This document shows positions 1 through 12,619 of a stretch of DNA of 64,000 bases, piece after piece (position 1 is the first letter of the stretch; each line of letters opens with the position of its first letter). The position numbers were made by a program, and so were the translations under genes. The DNA comes from Epiperipatus broadwayi (Eukaryota > Onychophora > Udeonychophora > Euonychophora > Peripatidae), in assembly GCA_028023455.1 (NCBI GenBank), contig JAQFVV010000027.1, positions 10,475,845 to 10,539,844 of the forward strand. Reading direction: 5' to 3'. Below the pieces are notes generated by a model. It ran no database searches. It saw nothing but the letters and a program-made list of their open reading frames with translations, and was not told the origin of the DNA.

Positions 1-3000
1 CACAAATATTAAAAATCAATTGTTCTCAGCTTTTATAAAAAACTTAAATAAGTAAATAGAGTTTTTAGTGAATATGTAGTAACTTATCAAGTTTAGATTT
101 AATCCCATTTATTTCATATATTTTCATATGTGAGTCATCCGTATTTAAGTACAAAGGACATCTTATTTATTACAATCAATTTGTCCATAAAAATAAAATG
201 ATAAAATTTAGATAATATGGAACAGATTTCCATAAAAATAATAGAATAATGTTTAATTAGGACAATAGCATAATAAAGCTATAGTACTTAATTTTATATA
301 TGAGGGAGGACCCCAAAATAACAAATTTTAGTACTTTATTTTGAGATGATATAAGCCATCTGATGGTGTTGTTGCTAGCCAAAACCATATTAATATGCCA
401 TTTACAAGGTCCGTTTAAGTGGCTTGTAAAATAGCTGTTTAATGTGATTTGTGACTTTCTCACAATCCTCATTTGACTAGCATAATACGTCTTTTGATGT
501 GTTGTTACAGTGAACACTTGCATTTTTTAATGCTTTACCATATCATTTAAACGTGTCCATATTTAAAACTAATTATTTTAAAATATGCATTTTAAATTAA
601 TTCTCTTAGATATTAACTGACAGATAATTACTTACTACTAATTTTAATATCGTCCCCTTTTTTAAAGAGAGTTAGTCATGTTACAATAAATTTGGAAAAG
701 GGAGAAGATCAATTCTTGATGATTATAAAAGAAATGACAAGTAATAAATGAGTGTCTGTTATTGCTTTTGTTTAAATGTTTGAATTTTTTTTATTTTTAA
801 TTTTAAAAAAAAAAACATTATTTTTACTGAAATTTTGAACAAGTTGGAAATGTTTTGTTTGTTAATAATTTTATTGCTATTAAATGTTTATAAATCTTAA
901 AATAAAGGTTTCTTATTTATTTGGTTGAAATAATAAAAAAAAATTCTTAAAATATTGTTGTTTATTATTTATTTCATTTAACTAAATTAAATACAATAAT
1001 TAAAAAAAGTAAATAATGTCAGAAAAAAAGGCCATGTAACATTATATTTATGTGTATTAAACAGTGTAAAATGCTGCCAAGCAGCTTGTATCGTCTAAAA
1101 ATTCAGTACCCAAATTTTTAAATAAAAAATTGTATATTTATTATTTTTAGGTGTTGCAAATTAAATTGCTTTAAAAAGTATAATCTATTTAATGCAATGC
1201 ACCAATCTAACCTATTTTTCACTTTTTGAACTAGTCTAGAAACACTTGAAAAGTGATGTGTTTTAATACCTCCACCCCCACCCCCCCCCATTTTTAAGTC
1301 TGCAAAAAAAACCAATTGAGACATTTTTTCATTTGATTAAAAAAATGCACAAAACAAGATCAAGTAAATATGGCTGATAGATAAGCTGGTTCATACTGAA
1401 TTTAATTAAAAAGTGTTTCACACTCAAAGTTTTGAAAGATGATACTTTGTTGAGGTGGAGTTTGCACTCTTCTTTATGTCATAAAATGGAAAACTAACAG
1501 TTTACCACATTATGTAAATGTTTCAGAACTTGTAGATAAAAATGCCTAACCATTACAAACTAAATCTGAGAGAAAAATGCTGTTTACATAAAAAAAAATC
1601 AGGGTTGTTTTGACCTTGGACTTCATTTGCCACACTTTTTATGGATGTGGTTAATTTAACATTTCAATTAAATCCTTAATAAACTTGTGTTTTTATGAGA
1701 TCATCTTGCTTGTAATCTGCTTTAAGCATTACAACTGTTTTATCTGCCACTTTCTATAACAAAAACAGAATTTCACATTCTTTGAATTTTTGCTATTATA
1801 AAATCGACAAATATATAAAATGTACTTTACAAAAAAAATATGCTACATGGCACCATGATTTCACATGATAATATCATTTGAAAGATTAATGTAGAAGGGT
1901 ACTTGAAGTATGTAACAATTAAAGCATATACTACAGCAGACACACAAATCAGAGAATGATTCTGGTTATTTTTGTGCTTCCTCTCATAATATCATTTAAT
2001 ACATTTAAGTAATGTAGAACATTAATATTTTTATTTTTTTAAAAAAAAAAAACAAGGTGCAAATTAAATAAGACCCAAAATGATTTTTTATTTGATAAAT
2101 AATAAAAATTTAAGCTCATCATAAATTAAAAAACATACATTTACTTGTTCTTCTCCTCCCATCCAATTTAATTTAAAATCTTAGCTTTCTTGTTTTGTTT
2201 TATTCTTTTTTTTTGTCTGTAGTTTTGTTATTAACAATTTTTTGTCAAATATAAAATCACCTTTAAAAAGTGGATCATTTTCTTTATTATAACTTATGAG
2301 ATCTTTTTTAATTAGATTTCCAAATAACTGGCATCAAACATTCAATCAGTATATTCCAGATCATTAAGACATTTGAAATAAAGTTTGTTTACATCTTTAA
2401 TAATTTCTTAGTATTCATTTTGAAGTCAGTTTCTATTTTCAGGATTTTCATATTTATAAACTGAAGTTTCTGTTTTTTCATTGTTGAACATATATAACTA
2501 AGCAAAGTTACGTGAGCTTTTAATATATCCAACAAGAAACACTCCCCTCCCAATTTTATGAAATTACATCAGAAGAACACTTTTAATCTCATAAAAGTTA
2601 AAACTTCAATAAAGAAAAGTTTGTTTTGCTTGAAAAAATATTCCATTAAATGTTGCCCTGTTTTTAATTCAATTTTACATTATTAATAGCATTTGCTTTA
2701 AATTTACTGTTAGTTTCAATTATGATTGAATAAAAATATTTGCAAAAATCTTTATTCAATCATTTAGTCTGTTTAATCATTTAAACATTGCCAGATCACC
2801 ACCGACTTTTTACACTATTATCTTTTGCTTATGAACCTATGATGCCATATTTATATATTATATTATTAAAACTATACATATGTATGCATGACCAAAGCAT
2901 AATAAAACCACATAGTTTGAACAACATAACAAATGAGAATCTGCAGGACATTTCAAATGAAAACTAATCTGCTTCAACAGTCACTATCGTAATTGCATAG

Positions 3001-5395
3001 ACTATGGTAAATCAAATCAGTTCTTATAATAACATAGGGTGGGATGCAATTTTACCCAAATCACCATCAATCTTATCAAATTATCATTACATTTGACTTT
3101 CAAGCACTTGGATGCTGTGATAAAAATGCTTAGAATTTACATTTTAGATTAAGCTTAGCACTTTCAAAACCTAGTTATGGTCTCATATTCATAGCACTGC
3201 TATTGAGTAGAAAAATTGGTATAAATATAAGTTTATTTAAATTTATTCAAATGTATGCAATGAATTAGATAGCCCATATTTTTGAGAGGGGAAAACAGGA
3301 TTCCTTTTTGTTTATGGAGTTAGAATTCTTGGCTATATGCCATGCCTCCTTGATCTTGTACTTGACATCATTTTCTTAATGGACACAATGCTGGCTACTG
3401 TAGGTTCGAATGTATGGCACATTGCATTTTGGTGTTCGAGGAATATGAATTTATATTCTGGATTACCTCTGGCCCTTTTCATATCCTTGTAATGATGCTC
3501 ATGCATGATTCACCATATACATTGTATAGATATGACTTAGGTGCATGTGATCTTGTGTGCTGTGTGATACATTTGTTCTGTAGGAAGTATATTTTTTTGA
3601 GTTATTAGTCGGTTTATTGATGGCAGAGTACAGAATCTTACTCGATGTGATTTGGAATAGATTTTGGTTACCTTTGGGATATAAGGGAATAAAATCCATG
3701 GTTTGTTATCTGTTGGATGATTTGCTTTCAATTTGTTGTAGAATGTGTTAATTATGTTGGCAAGTGTTCTGTATTTAAATCTCATCCCGCACAAATCATT
3801 TATATATTTCTTTATGTTGATCTCATGCTTCTTAATATTTTTTGCAATGTATTCTTCAGTAAAAGAAGTCTTTGAATTCTACTAATAATAAATTTTCTCT
3901 AATGTTAAAACATAAAATCTTATTAGATAATGACTATTATATCTTAGATGAAATTTTTTTTTATCTTTTTAAAATTATAATACTTAAATAACACATTAAG
4001 TACTTCAAAATCTAGATAAATGTAATTTCTGTAAACCTATTAAAAAACATATAAATATAAATAATGCATGTTAAAATCTCAGATTAAGTAATCTATTCTT
4101 CATAATTATTTTACATTTTAATTTTCATTTTACAAAGTTGTTTAACTACTGAATTAAGCTTTTCTTTCAGCAATATAACTTCAAGAGCAGAAAAAAAAAT
4201 CTTTTTATAAAACATTTTTATGCACTTTTTTTTTTGTTTCTATTACTAAATTTTTTCTAAAAAAAAAAACGATATAGGGTAGGAGGGTGAATGTTTTCTT
4301 CTTGAGGAGATTGGAAATAGTTTATACTTAACAATGAAAATATGTGAATAGGCTATCATTATATGACAAGACTACTCACATCTTGCTGTTGTCTGGTATA
4401 CATTGACAGCCTATTTTATTTATAACTTTTATTCTTTTTTAAATAGAGATGGTTACCATTTTTATTTGTCTTATGCTTTAGTGCTTCTGGTTTCGGTTCA
4501 TTGCTTTTTCTACAGGGGAAGTGATCAGCAAAGTCAGTTATCTGAAGCTTTCTTTACTCCTTTTCACTTCTAACCACCATTCTTTCTTCGTGAGTGTTCT
4601 GTAGGACTATTTGCCTAAAGTTTTTAGTATTTTTTATTTTTGCCTACTGCTATCTTCAGTATCGGTGAACAATTACCTGAGGTGTTTGTGCTTCTAATTT
4701 CTGATCACTGTTTTTTTCTCTCTCTTTAATGAAGCAATCAGTACAACCTAACAGCCTGAAATCTAGTTTATTTTCTTCCATTAAAATCAGATTAAAAATA
4801 GTGGTCAGAATAAGAATAAAAGTTCCAACATGAAACATATTGAATTAATATTCGCATAAATGCTCAGATAAAGCAAAATTTATACCATATATTTATTTGT
4901 TGTGTATGCATCTTAATGTGGCCGATACATTTTTTAAAAGCTTAAACATAGTTATAAATGCAAAAAATCGATTATTTTTGTTAAAGCCAAATAAAGTAGC
5001 ATTAATAAAATCTATATACCTTCTTAAAGTTTATAAAAATCGTAGAAATATATATAAATGATATATTTTGCGGGTTCATCCGTGTATGATTTTGATTATC
5101 AATATACCGATGATCACAATCTATCAACTGAGTAATGAATAGAATATTATAAAGATGATTGTAAAGAGGCTATAAACATTGATTGATAACAATGTCAAAG
5201 TTCCACTTTTTTCAAGTCATTATTTTGTGTTTCAATCTCCCTTTTTGCTATGATTACATATCGATATCTTCATTTGTCTTTTTAATTTTACTTTTTATAA
5301 TTTTTTTCTAAATATTATCTCCAGCTTATTGTCTTGCTTTCTGCATCCTCCTTCAACCAACAGATTATTGAACAACTCCAAAGATAGGTGACTTA
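1..5395. other. AT-rich DNA without a recognisable gene
   Basis: No coding region, RNA gene or transposon with recognisable protein motifs was seen. Open frames are short and low in complexity. The only compositional outlier is a C-rich tract near 1,271-1,290 (G-rich on the minus strand). The block could be intergenic or intronic. Confidence 0.6.
1269..1290 (-). other. G-rich tract, possible G-quadruplex
   Basis: The plus strand has runs of five and nine-plus C separated by single A residues; the minus strand therefore carries long G runs. In DNA this poor in GC such a run is unusual. Formation of a quadruplex is inferred. Confidence 0.4.
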
Positions 5396-5403
5396 CTCCT
5401 AGC

Positions 5404-5715
5404 ATCATTTACAAAATTAAGTGCCCCCAAACTGGATGTCAATCAATCTATTACAGTGAATTCTGAGCATCCTTGTCTACATGCCTTTTCCAATACCAAT
5501 ATTTATACAAAAGAGTCTCAGACAAGCCAGAACATAGCTCTATATTCCTTGAGCAACAAAAGATAACAGGACATCAATTTATCCCTTCCTCCACAACGAT
5601 TCAATACATCAAAAGAAATGATTCAAAGAAAAAATCAGGGGGGCTTGTTATATAGCAATGACACAAATGCTATCAACCATAGAGACTCATCCTTCCCTCT
5701 CTCCAAAAAATGGGC
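5404..5715 (+). pseudogene. Decayed PLE GIY-YIG endonuclease fragment
   Basis: One frame reads IIYKIKCPQ...CQSIYYSEF, an in-frame TGA stop, then a stretch ending in KPEHSSIF...KITGHQF, and closes with IQYIKRNDSKKKSGG at 5,655. The order matches the GIY-YIG nuclease of Penelope-like elements: a GIY-like strand, two cysteines, a YIG-like segment, a conserved TGH and a basic C-terminal helix. After the stop at 5,653 another frame continues as NAINHRDSSFPL, resembling the NRDxG..LP tail of PLE proteins, so a frameshift is likely. No reverse transcriptase is recognisable upstream. This family differs from the PLE at 10-15 kb. It is a dead fragment; the assignment rests on motif order only, without a database search. 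Confidence 0.55.
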
Positions 5716-5814
5716 ACTTTAATTTAAATAAGTAACGTCGAATTTAAATAAATTTAAATTTCGTCAATTATATACAATTATCCTCATCTCTACATTATTA
5801 TCCAATTTCATCTT

Positions 5815-5852
5815 GCTATGAATATGAGAACTCCCCAAGTTCTCAAAAGCGC
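5815..5852 (+). other. Degenerate hammerhead-like hairpin after the PLE fragment
   Basis: About 100 bases past the endonuclease fragment there is a perfect 7-bp hairpin, GAGAACT, loop CCCCA, AGTTCTC. It is preceded by TGAATAT and followed by AAAAG. Read against CTGANGA-N-stem II-GAAA, this is the same layout with several core substitutions. PLEs are known to carry hammerhead motifs beside their ORF, so this is interpreted as a decayed one. Confidence 0.35.
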
Positions 5853-5869
5853 CGAGTCTAATTTAATTT

Positions 5870-8800
5870 ATAGAAATAACAAACTTTTCTATAATTTCGT
5901 ATAAGCGCACGTATTTCGTTTATTACAGTCTGTATAGAAGAAGTATAAACAGTTAATGTCATTACATATTATTTTTTTAATTTTTATCTGTCCAATTTAA
6001 TTTTTAATGTTTAATTTTTATCAATGCATTATTCTTTCTTTTTTTCATTTACTTTATATTTGAAATTTATTTAGTCTCTGAAGATTGATTTTATTACCAG
6101 GTTAGTTTAAAAGAAATAAAAAGGAAGAAAATTATATATAAAAAAAAATTATATTTTGTATTTCCTTTGTAAATAATTTGTAAAAACTCTTTTCATGCTT
6201 AAATTATCATTATTCAGTATTATATATCATATATATTATATAATAATCATATATTATGTATTTATTCTTTTTTATTTTTAATCCAATTTAACACTAGAAT
6301 TAATAAACTTTGTTTGAAATTTAAAAAAATGGTAAATGATCTCTTTTTTATTATTCTAATTTTGCAGTTCAGCTGTTTTTTAACTCTCAATAAAATCAAT
6401 GAATGTAAAAATTAGTCAATAATAATATCTATCTTTCAACTCTACAACTACCAGTGATATTATACCATGTGATGCAATGTAGCTTTTCCTTTATCAATGT
6501 CAAGAATCTCTCAACCGATATGTCAAAAAAAAAAACCTGTTATCAACCTTGTTTTTTCCTTATTATTTTCTATTCTGCACAGCATCCAAAATCTCAGATT
6601 TGTTTATATTCTATCCCATTTTCACAACATCATCTTTGTCCATTTTTGTTCTCCAATTCCAACATAAAAAATACAACTCTATTTTCTATATTATTACTTA
6701 TGAGTATTTTCCTATCATAAACTTTATTTTTTGCAATCTTTCTGCCTGTATTTACCTTCTACAATCTTCATTACACAGTTTTCCAACTAAATTATCTTGC
6801 TACTGTCATAAAACAACTCATACTTAATAGTCTTCTCACTTTCATAAATATTCAAACTCTTTGTACTTTCTATACCTATTTTTTATTAGTGAAACTGTTT
6901 TTCTATTGTGATTTTTACTACTATAGGGGAACAATTTTCATAACACATTCAACTCATCTTTTATAAAGCTAAATTGGCATAAAATTTATGTCCAATTCTT
7001 TAGCATATTTTATTAGATTTTCAACAACTTTGTTTTTTGGTCTTTATTCAAATCCTAATTAAAAACTATTTTGGCTGTTTTGTTATCTATCCATTTTTTT
7101 ACAATTTCCTTTTTGCAATCTCATGCAAAAAGTTGACTATCTCATCTCTTTCCAATTGCTTTATTTATATACTGTACTGCTAATGAATAGTGCTACATAT
7201 TGCAAATAATTTTGTCTAGAATTATTAAAAAAATAAATTCCATAAACAATGTAAAGATTTTGAAATTAAAATATCTCATTTGAAAAAAGAAGAAATTTAT
7301 AGAAATCTAAAGAATTTTTTTTATTAGTTTAAAACAAAACACAGTTTGCTAAAAGTCAAACCATAAAGTTTTACAAAGTAAAAAAGAATTAGAAGGGGGA
7401 GAGAATTTAACTGGGCAAAAACTAAACTTTAGAATAAATTAAGAAAGTGGTATTTAGAAAGTTAGTTTGATTAAAAGACAATGCAGTTAGCCCAAGGGGG
7501 AATGTAACTGAGAAAATTTAAAAGTATTAAAGGGAAAAAAAAAAATCTTAAAAACTAAAAAAAAAATGTCTCTTTTCATTTATTTAAAATAAAATAAATA
7601 TATGTGTGCATAAATAACGAGTTGATTTTAAATATAAAGAAAATAAAATGTGTGCGTGTTAAAAATAAAATAAAACATGAAAGTTAAATATAAAAGAAAA
7701 GCTCATAATTGAAGTTAAAAATTTTCCTCAAAGATTGCATATACTGATAAACTACTAATTAAAATCCATAAATAACAGGATTAATTAAATACATCTTAAG
7801 AATTTAATCAAAGCAGTAGACGAATTTAAAAACTAATTAAAAAGGATAACAACAAGGTCATCACATAAATAGGCCTGAAAATTTCGCCAGGCAGTCATTC
7901 ACATATCTAATCTTTCATGTATTTAGATCCAGTCATCTGTTAGATGTAGTTTCAAAGACAATGCAGTGTTAAGCTGAAAGCCATAGCATGCGGCCAGCTT
8001 CCAGCCTCTATCCAACAGAACATCAGCAGTCTTCCCAATAGAAGTATCTAATAAGTTGAAACTACTAGAAATGTCTAACTGTCTGAAAGAGAAGTAGCAT
8101 GGAATCTCCATCATCAGGAACACAACAGAAGCCTAAAATCCAACCGGTTGGTAAAACACACATACAGCAGTAAATAATTTGAAGCCACCGCGTTCGAAAA
8201 TCCTATAGGTAATAACATTCTCTTATTCCAATTCTTGATATTAATTAATGTATCCATTGCAATCTTTGAAGCCTCCCAGAGTCAGTTTAATAAATCAACT
8301 CTATAGCCAGCATAAAATGAACTATGTATGTGCAGGTTGAAATAATAAACCGATAGCATTATAACTTTGAAAACCATATAAACTAACAGCTCATATGATA
8401 GAGTGTGTGTGCACTATATATTTTGATACTTATGTTTATTTAATGTTTATATTTATTATAATAGGTGTGAGGATATTTGCTGTTATGTATTATTATTTTA
8501 CTCAGAAAAAGAAATGTTGAAGTCATAAATTAGTTCTCAGTTAATTTTAAACATTTAAAATAAATTATTTTAGAAATTAATATTTGTCGGTCAATTCTTT
8601 AATTATACTACTAAAAAAAAAACAATTTAGCAGAGAAGTTAAAGCAGCAATTTATTATATTATTCTTTTGATTGAGCTAATTGGGGTTTCTTAGGTGCTG
8701 AATTAGTTTGCAATCATTCATGGTATGTTAGTTACTTCTTGTAATTAACTGGTCCCTGAAGTTTACTCCGAAACAAAAAAGTGCTTTGAATGACAGGTGT

Positions 8801-9816
8801 TGAATTTAGCGGTCGAGAAGATCTGTGATCTGGAAATGTAGTCATAATTATGTATCTTATATAGCTTGGCTTGGTCATAGGTATCCTCTGGGTATTATGC
8901 TTCTCTGCTTAAGAGACAGTGTGGTGCAATAATTAAATTGCAGTTGGAGTAGATTGAATTTATAATAAATAAGGGTATCATATATTATATGTATAAGAAG
9001 TCAACAATTAGTTTTACAGTTTTGATTTTCTATTTTTACTAAAGAGTAAAAATGTTATGCTATATGCTGCTTACTATTAGATCTACTACCCTACCTGGTT
9101 CAATACTTTTAAAACCAAGTCTTACTACTTACCTTTGTATCTTTTCTAAAATATTCAGCATTCTTTATTATCAAATAATATATTATTCCCATAAGTTAAC
9201 TCCTACTGTATTTTCTTTCCATACAGTTCTTGCTACTGTATTTTTTTTGATTGTTAATCAACCTTTTTTTTTTAGTATCATTAATAATTTTACCCAAATA
9301 ATTCTTTTAGTTACTCTTTTTTAGTATCATTAATAATTTTACCCAAACAATATTTTTATTACTCAAAATGAGTTTCCAAGTAATTATATCCCCCAAAAGA
9401 AACACTTCTTTTTTCTAATCATTATTATATTTTACTTAATTTGACTAAATTTAATTTTCATTTTTTAACCCACTGATACACTATTCTGAAAGTATCTCTG
9501 TGTCTTTCCTCTTTTATGTGATATGAAAATATCAGCATACACACAAAAAAAAAGATCCGGTAATGCATACATCCCTTGCCATCTATTAATGATATTTTTT
9601 ACACCCCTTTCTATTTCCTCTATTGCTAATTCCATTTCTCTTAAATATAATAAAATATTTTCTCATAAGTTAAAAAATTATTTGTATATAACCTCTTAAT
9701 CAAATCCATTAATGTTTCATTTATTTACCAATTATTTAATAGACTTGACCACAATCTATTTTTATTTACTCTCACATAAACCTTCCCTAGATTTATAAAA
9801 GCCACATATAAATATA
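5870..9816. other. No gene seen; AT-rich DNA with minor repeats
   Basis: A 30-base segment is directly repeated with a 48-base offset (9,269 and 9,317). A tRNA B-box-like sequence (GCGTTCGAAAATCC, near 8,188) follows a slightly GC-richer block at 7,860-8,210, probably an old interspersed repeat. The minus-strand open frame at 7,923-8,123 has no recognisable domain. Confidence 0.5.
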
Positions 9817-9830
9817 TATCTTCTTATCTC
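9817..9830. repeat. Left 14-bp target-site duplication of the PLE dimer
   Basis: TATCTTCTTATCTC lies immediately left of the start of PLE homology and recurs exactly at 15,093-15,106, beyond the right PLE copy. This supports insertion of the whole inverted dimer as one event. Confidence 0.65.
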
Positions 9831-9914
9831 CATATAATTCTATAATTAAAACACTTCAAACAATTAAAAGTCTCATTTTCCTCTTTTCTTTATAAAAACT
9901 TTATTTCTTGTATA

Positions 9915-10857
9915 CACCTGGGTCTCGTTTTATGCGGATTATTTTAATGCGATTTCGAAGTTAGGTGATTCATATTTCTTCTTAATATCTTTCATATTTC
10001 ATTATATTTATTAAATATCAAGAAACTTAAATTATTAATAACTTATTTTGACTTGAAATGCTTTTTTTTTTTTTCAAAAATATAATGTTATATTAGCAGC
10101 TAACGTGAATATGGCCTAAAGCTGTATTTAGAACTTAGCTTCTATGTAAATAACCTATTTATACTAATGAGTAAATAATAATAACAGATTTATACGTACA
10201 TATAAAAATATCACAATAAATATTCAAAAAATTTAAAACATATTATGTTATATATAACAGAAATAAATAATCTTTTAGATTTTTAGAATAAAAAACGAAG
10301 ATTTTATAAACTGAAAATAATCTTTCTAATGATAATGTTTTGATTATAATCTCATTTTTTAAAATATAGAAACATAAAATCATTAACACAGCATAAGACA
10401 GAGAATGGTGCTAGTTGTACATCACATCATGAATAAAAATAAAGAGGCTTAACAGGTTTCTCTGTGCATAATTGCTGAGAGATTCTTGACTTCATTTAAG
10501 GAGAAGCCACAATACATCACATCACATCGAATCTGATTTGTTACCAGTTTACAAATGAATGCTAGCAGTAATGATTAAAATATGTATGTAAAATTAAATA
10601 CTGTAGTAATAAAAAAAGTAAAAAAAGTTAATTTTTTTCAAATATTTGAAATTTTTTATTAGACATACTTTATTTGCTTATTTTTTTAATGCCAATTTTA
10701 AAGTAATTTTTCTTTGTTGCTTCGCTTTTATGCAAATTCTGAAAATTACAGCACCTATCCCCCATTTTTCAAGGTAAATTAAGTCTATTTTTGTGCCATT
10801 TTTTTTAATGCAGGTTTTCTGTGGAACCTATATACTGCATAAAACGAGACCCAGGTG
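9915..10857. mobile_element. Pogo/Tigger-like non-autonomous DNA transposon
   Basis: The 943-bp segment interrupts the minus-strand PLE: PLE homology stops at 9,914 and resumes at 10,858, as seen against the intact right copy (14,925-14,945). Its ends are perfect 21-bp inverted repeats beginning CACCTGGGTCTCGTTTTATG. It is flanked by TA dinucleotides within a (TA) run, consistent with TA target duplication. Terminal and subterminal bases (TCGTTTTATGCGG) resemble pogo/Tigger family ends of the Tc1/mariner superfamily. No transposase ORF remains, so it would depend on a relative elsewhere. Confidence 0.65.
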
Positions 10858-10868
10858 TATATATATAT

Positions 10869-10924
10869 CCACTTGTTCCAATGTTTCAACTATTTTTATT
10901 TTATAGTCATTTTCAAGGATCTAG
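10869..10924 (-). other. Hammerhead-like motif in the 3' region of the left PLE copy
   Basis: The minus strand reads CTTGAAAATGACTAT, a loop, ATAGTTGAAACATTGGAACA. This is a degenerate CTGANGA, one unpaired T, a 6-bp stem (GACTAT/ATAGTT, one G-T), then GAAAC. It lies downstream of the GIY-YIG coding part. The core is damaged, so cleavage is not expected now. Confidence 0.4.
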
Positions 10925-11555
10925 AAAAAAACATATTACATTATAACAAATTCCACATAATAAAAACAAAAAGACCAAAAAAAAAAAAATAAAAAAAATA
11001 TAAAAAGCACAAAAAAATATATAAACCCCATAAAAATTAAAATAAATAAAATACATTAAAATAAATTAAATTAAAACATAAAATATACACCACACTTACT
11101 TGCCTCCCTTCTCAAAAAAACTTTTCTTCTTTACATTTTCTTTTATTCAAAATCCAATTGTTATAATAAAACACTTATTTCCTTTTTTTTTCCTATGCCC
11201 TTCAAAATTACATTTATTTCCAAAAATAATTCTTTATGCATTACTTATCCAATTCTATTCAAAACAGGTTTATATCTTTTTATATATAAACTCTCTTTTA
11301 CCATTCTTTTTTATATAAGCTAACCCCCTCCAACATTTTAATCTTAAAATCTATATGTCCAACTTCCTTACTATGTATATTTACATTAGAATTCTTATCT
11401 CTCAAATGCTGTTTCAATCTTGTCTCTAATTTGTTCTTTGTTGTACCAATATATGATACATCTTTATTATCTTTTTTACAATCCAAACACTCTATTTTAT
11501 AAATACCATTCGTATTTTTAACATTCCTATTTTTTATCATATTACCTAAATTATA

Positions 11556-12619
11556 TTATGAAAAGGCATTTGATTCTATAAACATTTCTTCAGTGATTAA
11601 AGCATTGGATCATCAAGGTATAGATCCAGGATATTGTCATATTTTGAAGAATATTTATAAAAATGCAACAGCAACAATTAGAATACATAATGATACTGGG
11701 AAAGTCAACATTGAGAAAGGTGTAAGACAAGGTGACTCCATATCTCCAAAACTTTTTACAGTAGTGCTGCAAGAAGTATTTTGTGGATTAAAATGGGAAA
11801 CTAAAGAAGTGAAAGTAAATGGAGATTATTTAAGTCATTTAGATTTCACAGATGATGTAGTTGTTTTTGCAAATAATGCTTCAGAGCTGCAGGATATGTT
11901 GCAGGAATTATCAGATGAAAGTAGGAAAGTAGGACTAAAGATAAATGTTAAAAAGATTAAAGTAATGTTTAATCAATTTGCTCAAAATATGAAAATAAAG
12001 ATTGATTATGATGAATTAGAAGAAGTTAACAGTTACAAATACCTTGGTCAGATTATTAATACAGATGGAAACATAATGGAAGAAATTACTCATAGCATTA
12101 AACTTGCTTCGAGTGCTTTTGGTAGAAATAACTTGATACTAAAAGGAAATATGCCTATGTGTTTGAAAAGGAAGGTTTTTAACAAATGTGTTTTACCAGT
12201 TCTTACTTATGGATCTGAGACTTGGACACTTAATAGAAGAGCAATACAGAGACTTCAGACCACTCAAAAAAGTATGGAGAGATGCATGTTGGGAGTAACA
12301 AGAAGAGATCGAAAATGCAATATATGGGTAAGAGAACAAACAGGTGTTACTGACCTCAGTGAAAAAATTAAAAGATTGAAGTGGAGTTGGGCTGGACATA
12401 TTGCTAGAAAAGATGATAATAGATGGACAATTGAAATTTTAAACTGGATTTCAAGAGATTGTAAAAAACCTAGAAAGAGACCACATGTGAGATGGTTGGA
12501 TGAAATAAGAAAGTGGGCAGGGGTGATGTGGAGAAGAGAAGCTAAAGATCGGAAAAGATGGATTAAACTTGGAGAGACCTTCATCCTGCAGTGGATTGAT
12601 AATGGTTGATGATGATGAT
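11556..12619 (+). mobile_element. 5'-truncated RTE-like LINE inserted in the PLE
   Basis: The insertion splits a PLE sequence that is continuous in the right copy (14,255-14,280). The left junction follows CCTAAATTATA; the right junction precedes TTCCTTTTATATACTGG. A short ATA may be the target duplication. The 5' end lies inside reverse transcriptase motif A. The 3' end is a (GAT)n tail, which also ends the fragment at 53.7 kb, so (GAT)n is probably the natural 3' terminus of this family. Only the C-terminal part of the polyprotein is present. Confidence 0.8.
11557..12609 (+). CDS. Partial LINE reverse transcriptase, frame still open
   Basis: About 350 codons are open from the truncation point to the stop. 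The product begins in motif A (YEKAFDSI, containing the catalytic Asp). It continues through RQGDSISPKLF (motif B), HLDFTDDVVVF (motif C) and GLKINVKKIKVMF. It ends with the C-terminal block of the RTE-like and craniofacial-development-protein-2-like group: RLKWSWAGHIARKDDNRW, RPHVRWLDEI and LGETFILQW. The usual FADD is FTDD here, and the usual KTK is KIK, while the second copy (54.7 kb) has the normal residues. The endonuclease and N-terminal part are missing. The fragment has no start codon of its own in a useful place and is probably a non-functional relic, but its frame has survived unusually well. Confidence 0.8.
   Translation, partial: YEKAFDSINISSVIKALDHQGIDPGYCHILKNIYKNATATIRIHNDTGKVNIEKGVRQGDSISPKLFTVVLQEVFCGLKWETKEVKVNGDYLSHLDFTDDVVVFANNASELQDMLQELSDESRKVGLKINVKKIKVMFNQFAQNMKIKIDYDELEEVNSYKYLGQIINTDGNIMEEITHSIKLASSAFGRNNLILKGNMPMCLKRKVFNKCVLPVLTYGSETWTLNRRAIQRLQTTQKSMERCMLGVTRRDRKCNIWVREQTGVTDLSEKIKRLKWSWAGHIARKDDNRWTIEILNWISRDCKKPRKRPHVRWLDEIRKWAGVMWRREAKDRKRWIKLGETFILQWIDNG

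Noticed and set aside
6454-6827. Overlapping plus-strand open frames
   Set aside because: Pyrimidine-rich DNA gives F/S/L/Y-rich frames in two phases, with no domain or splice support.
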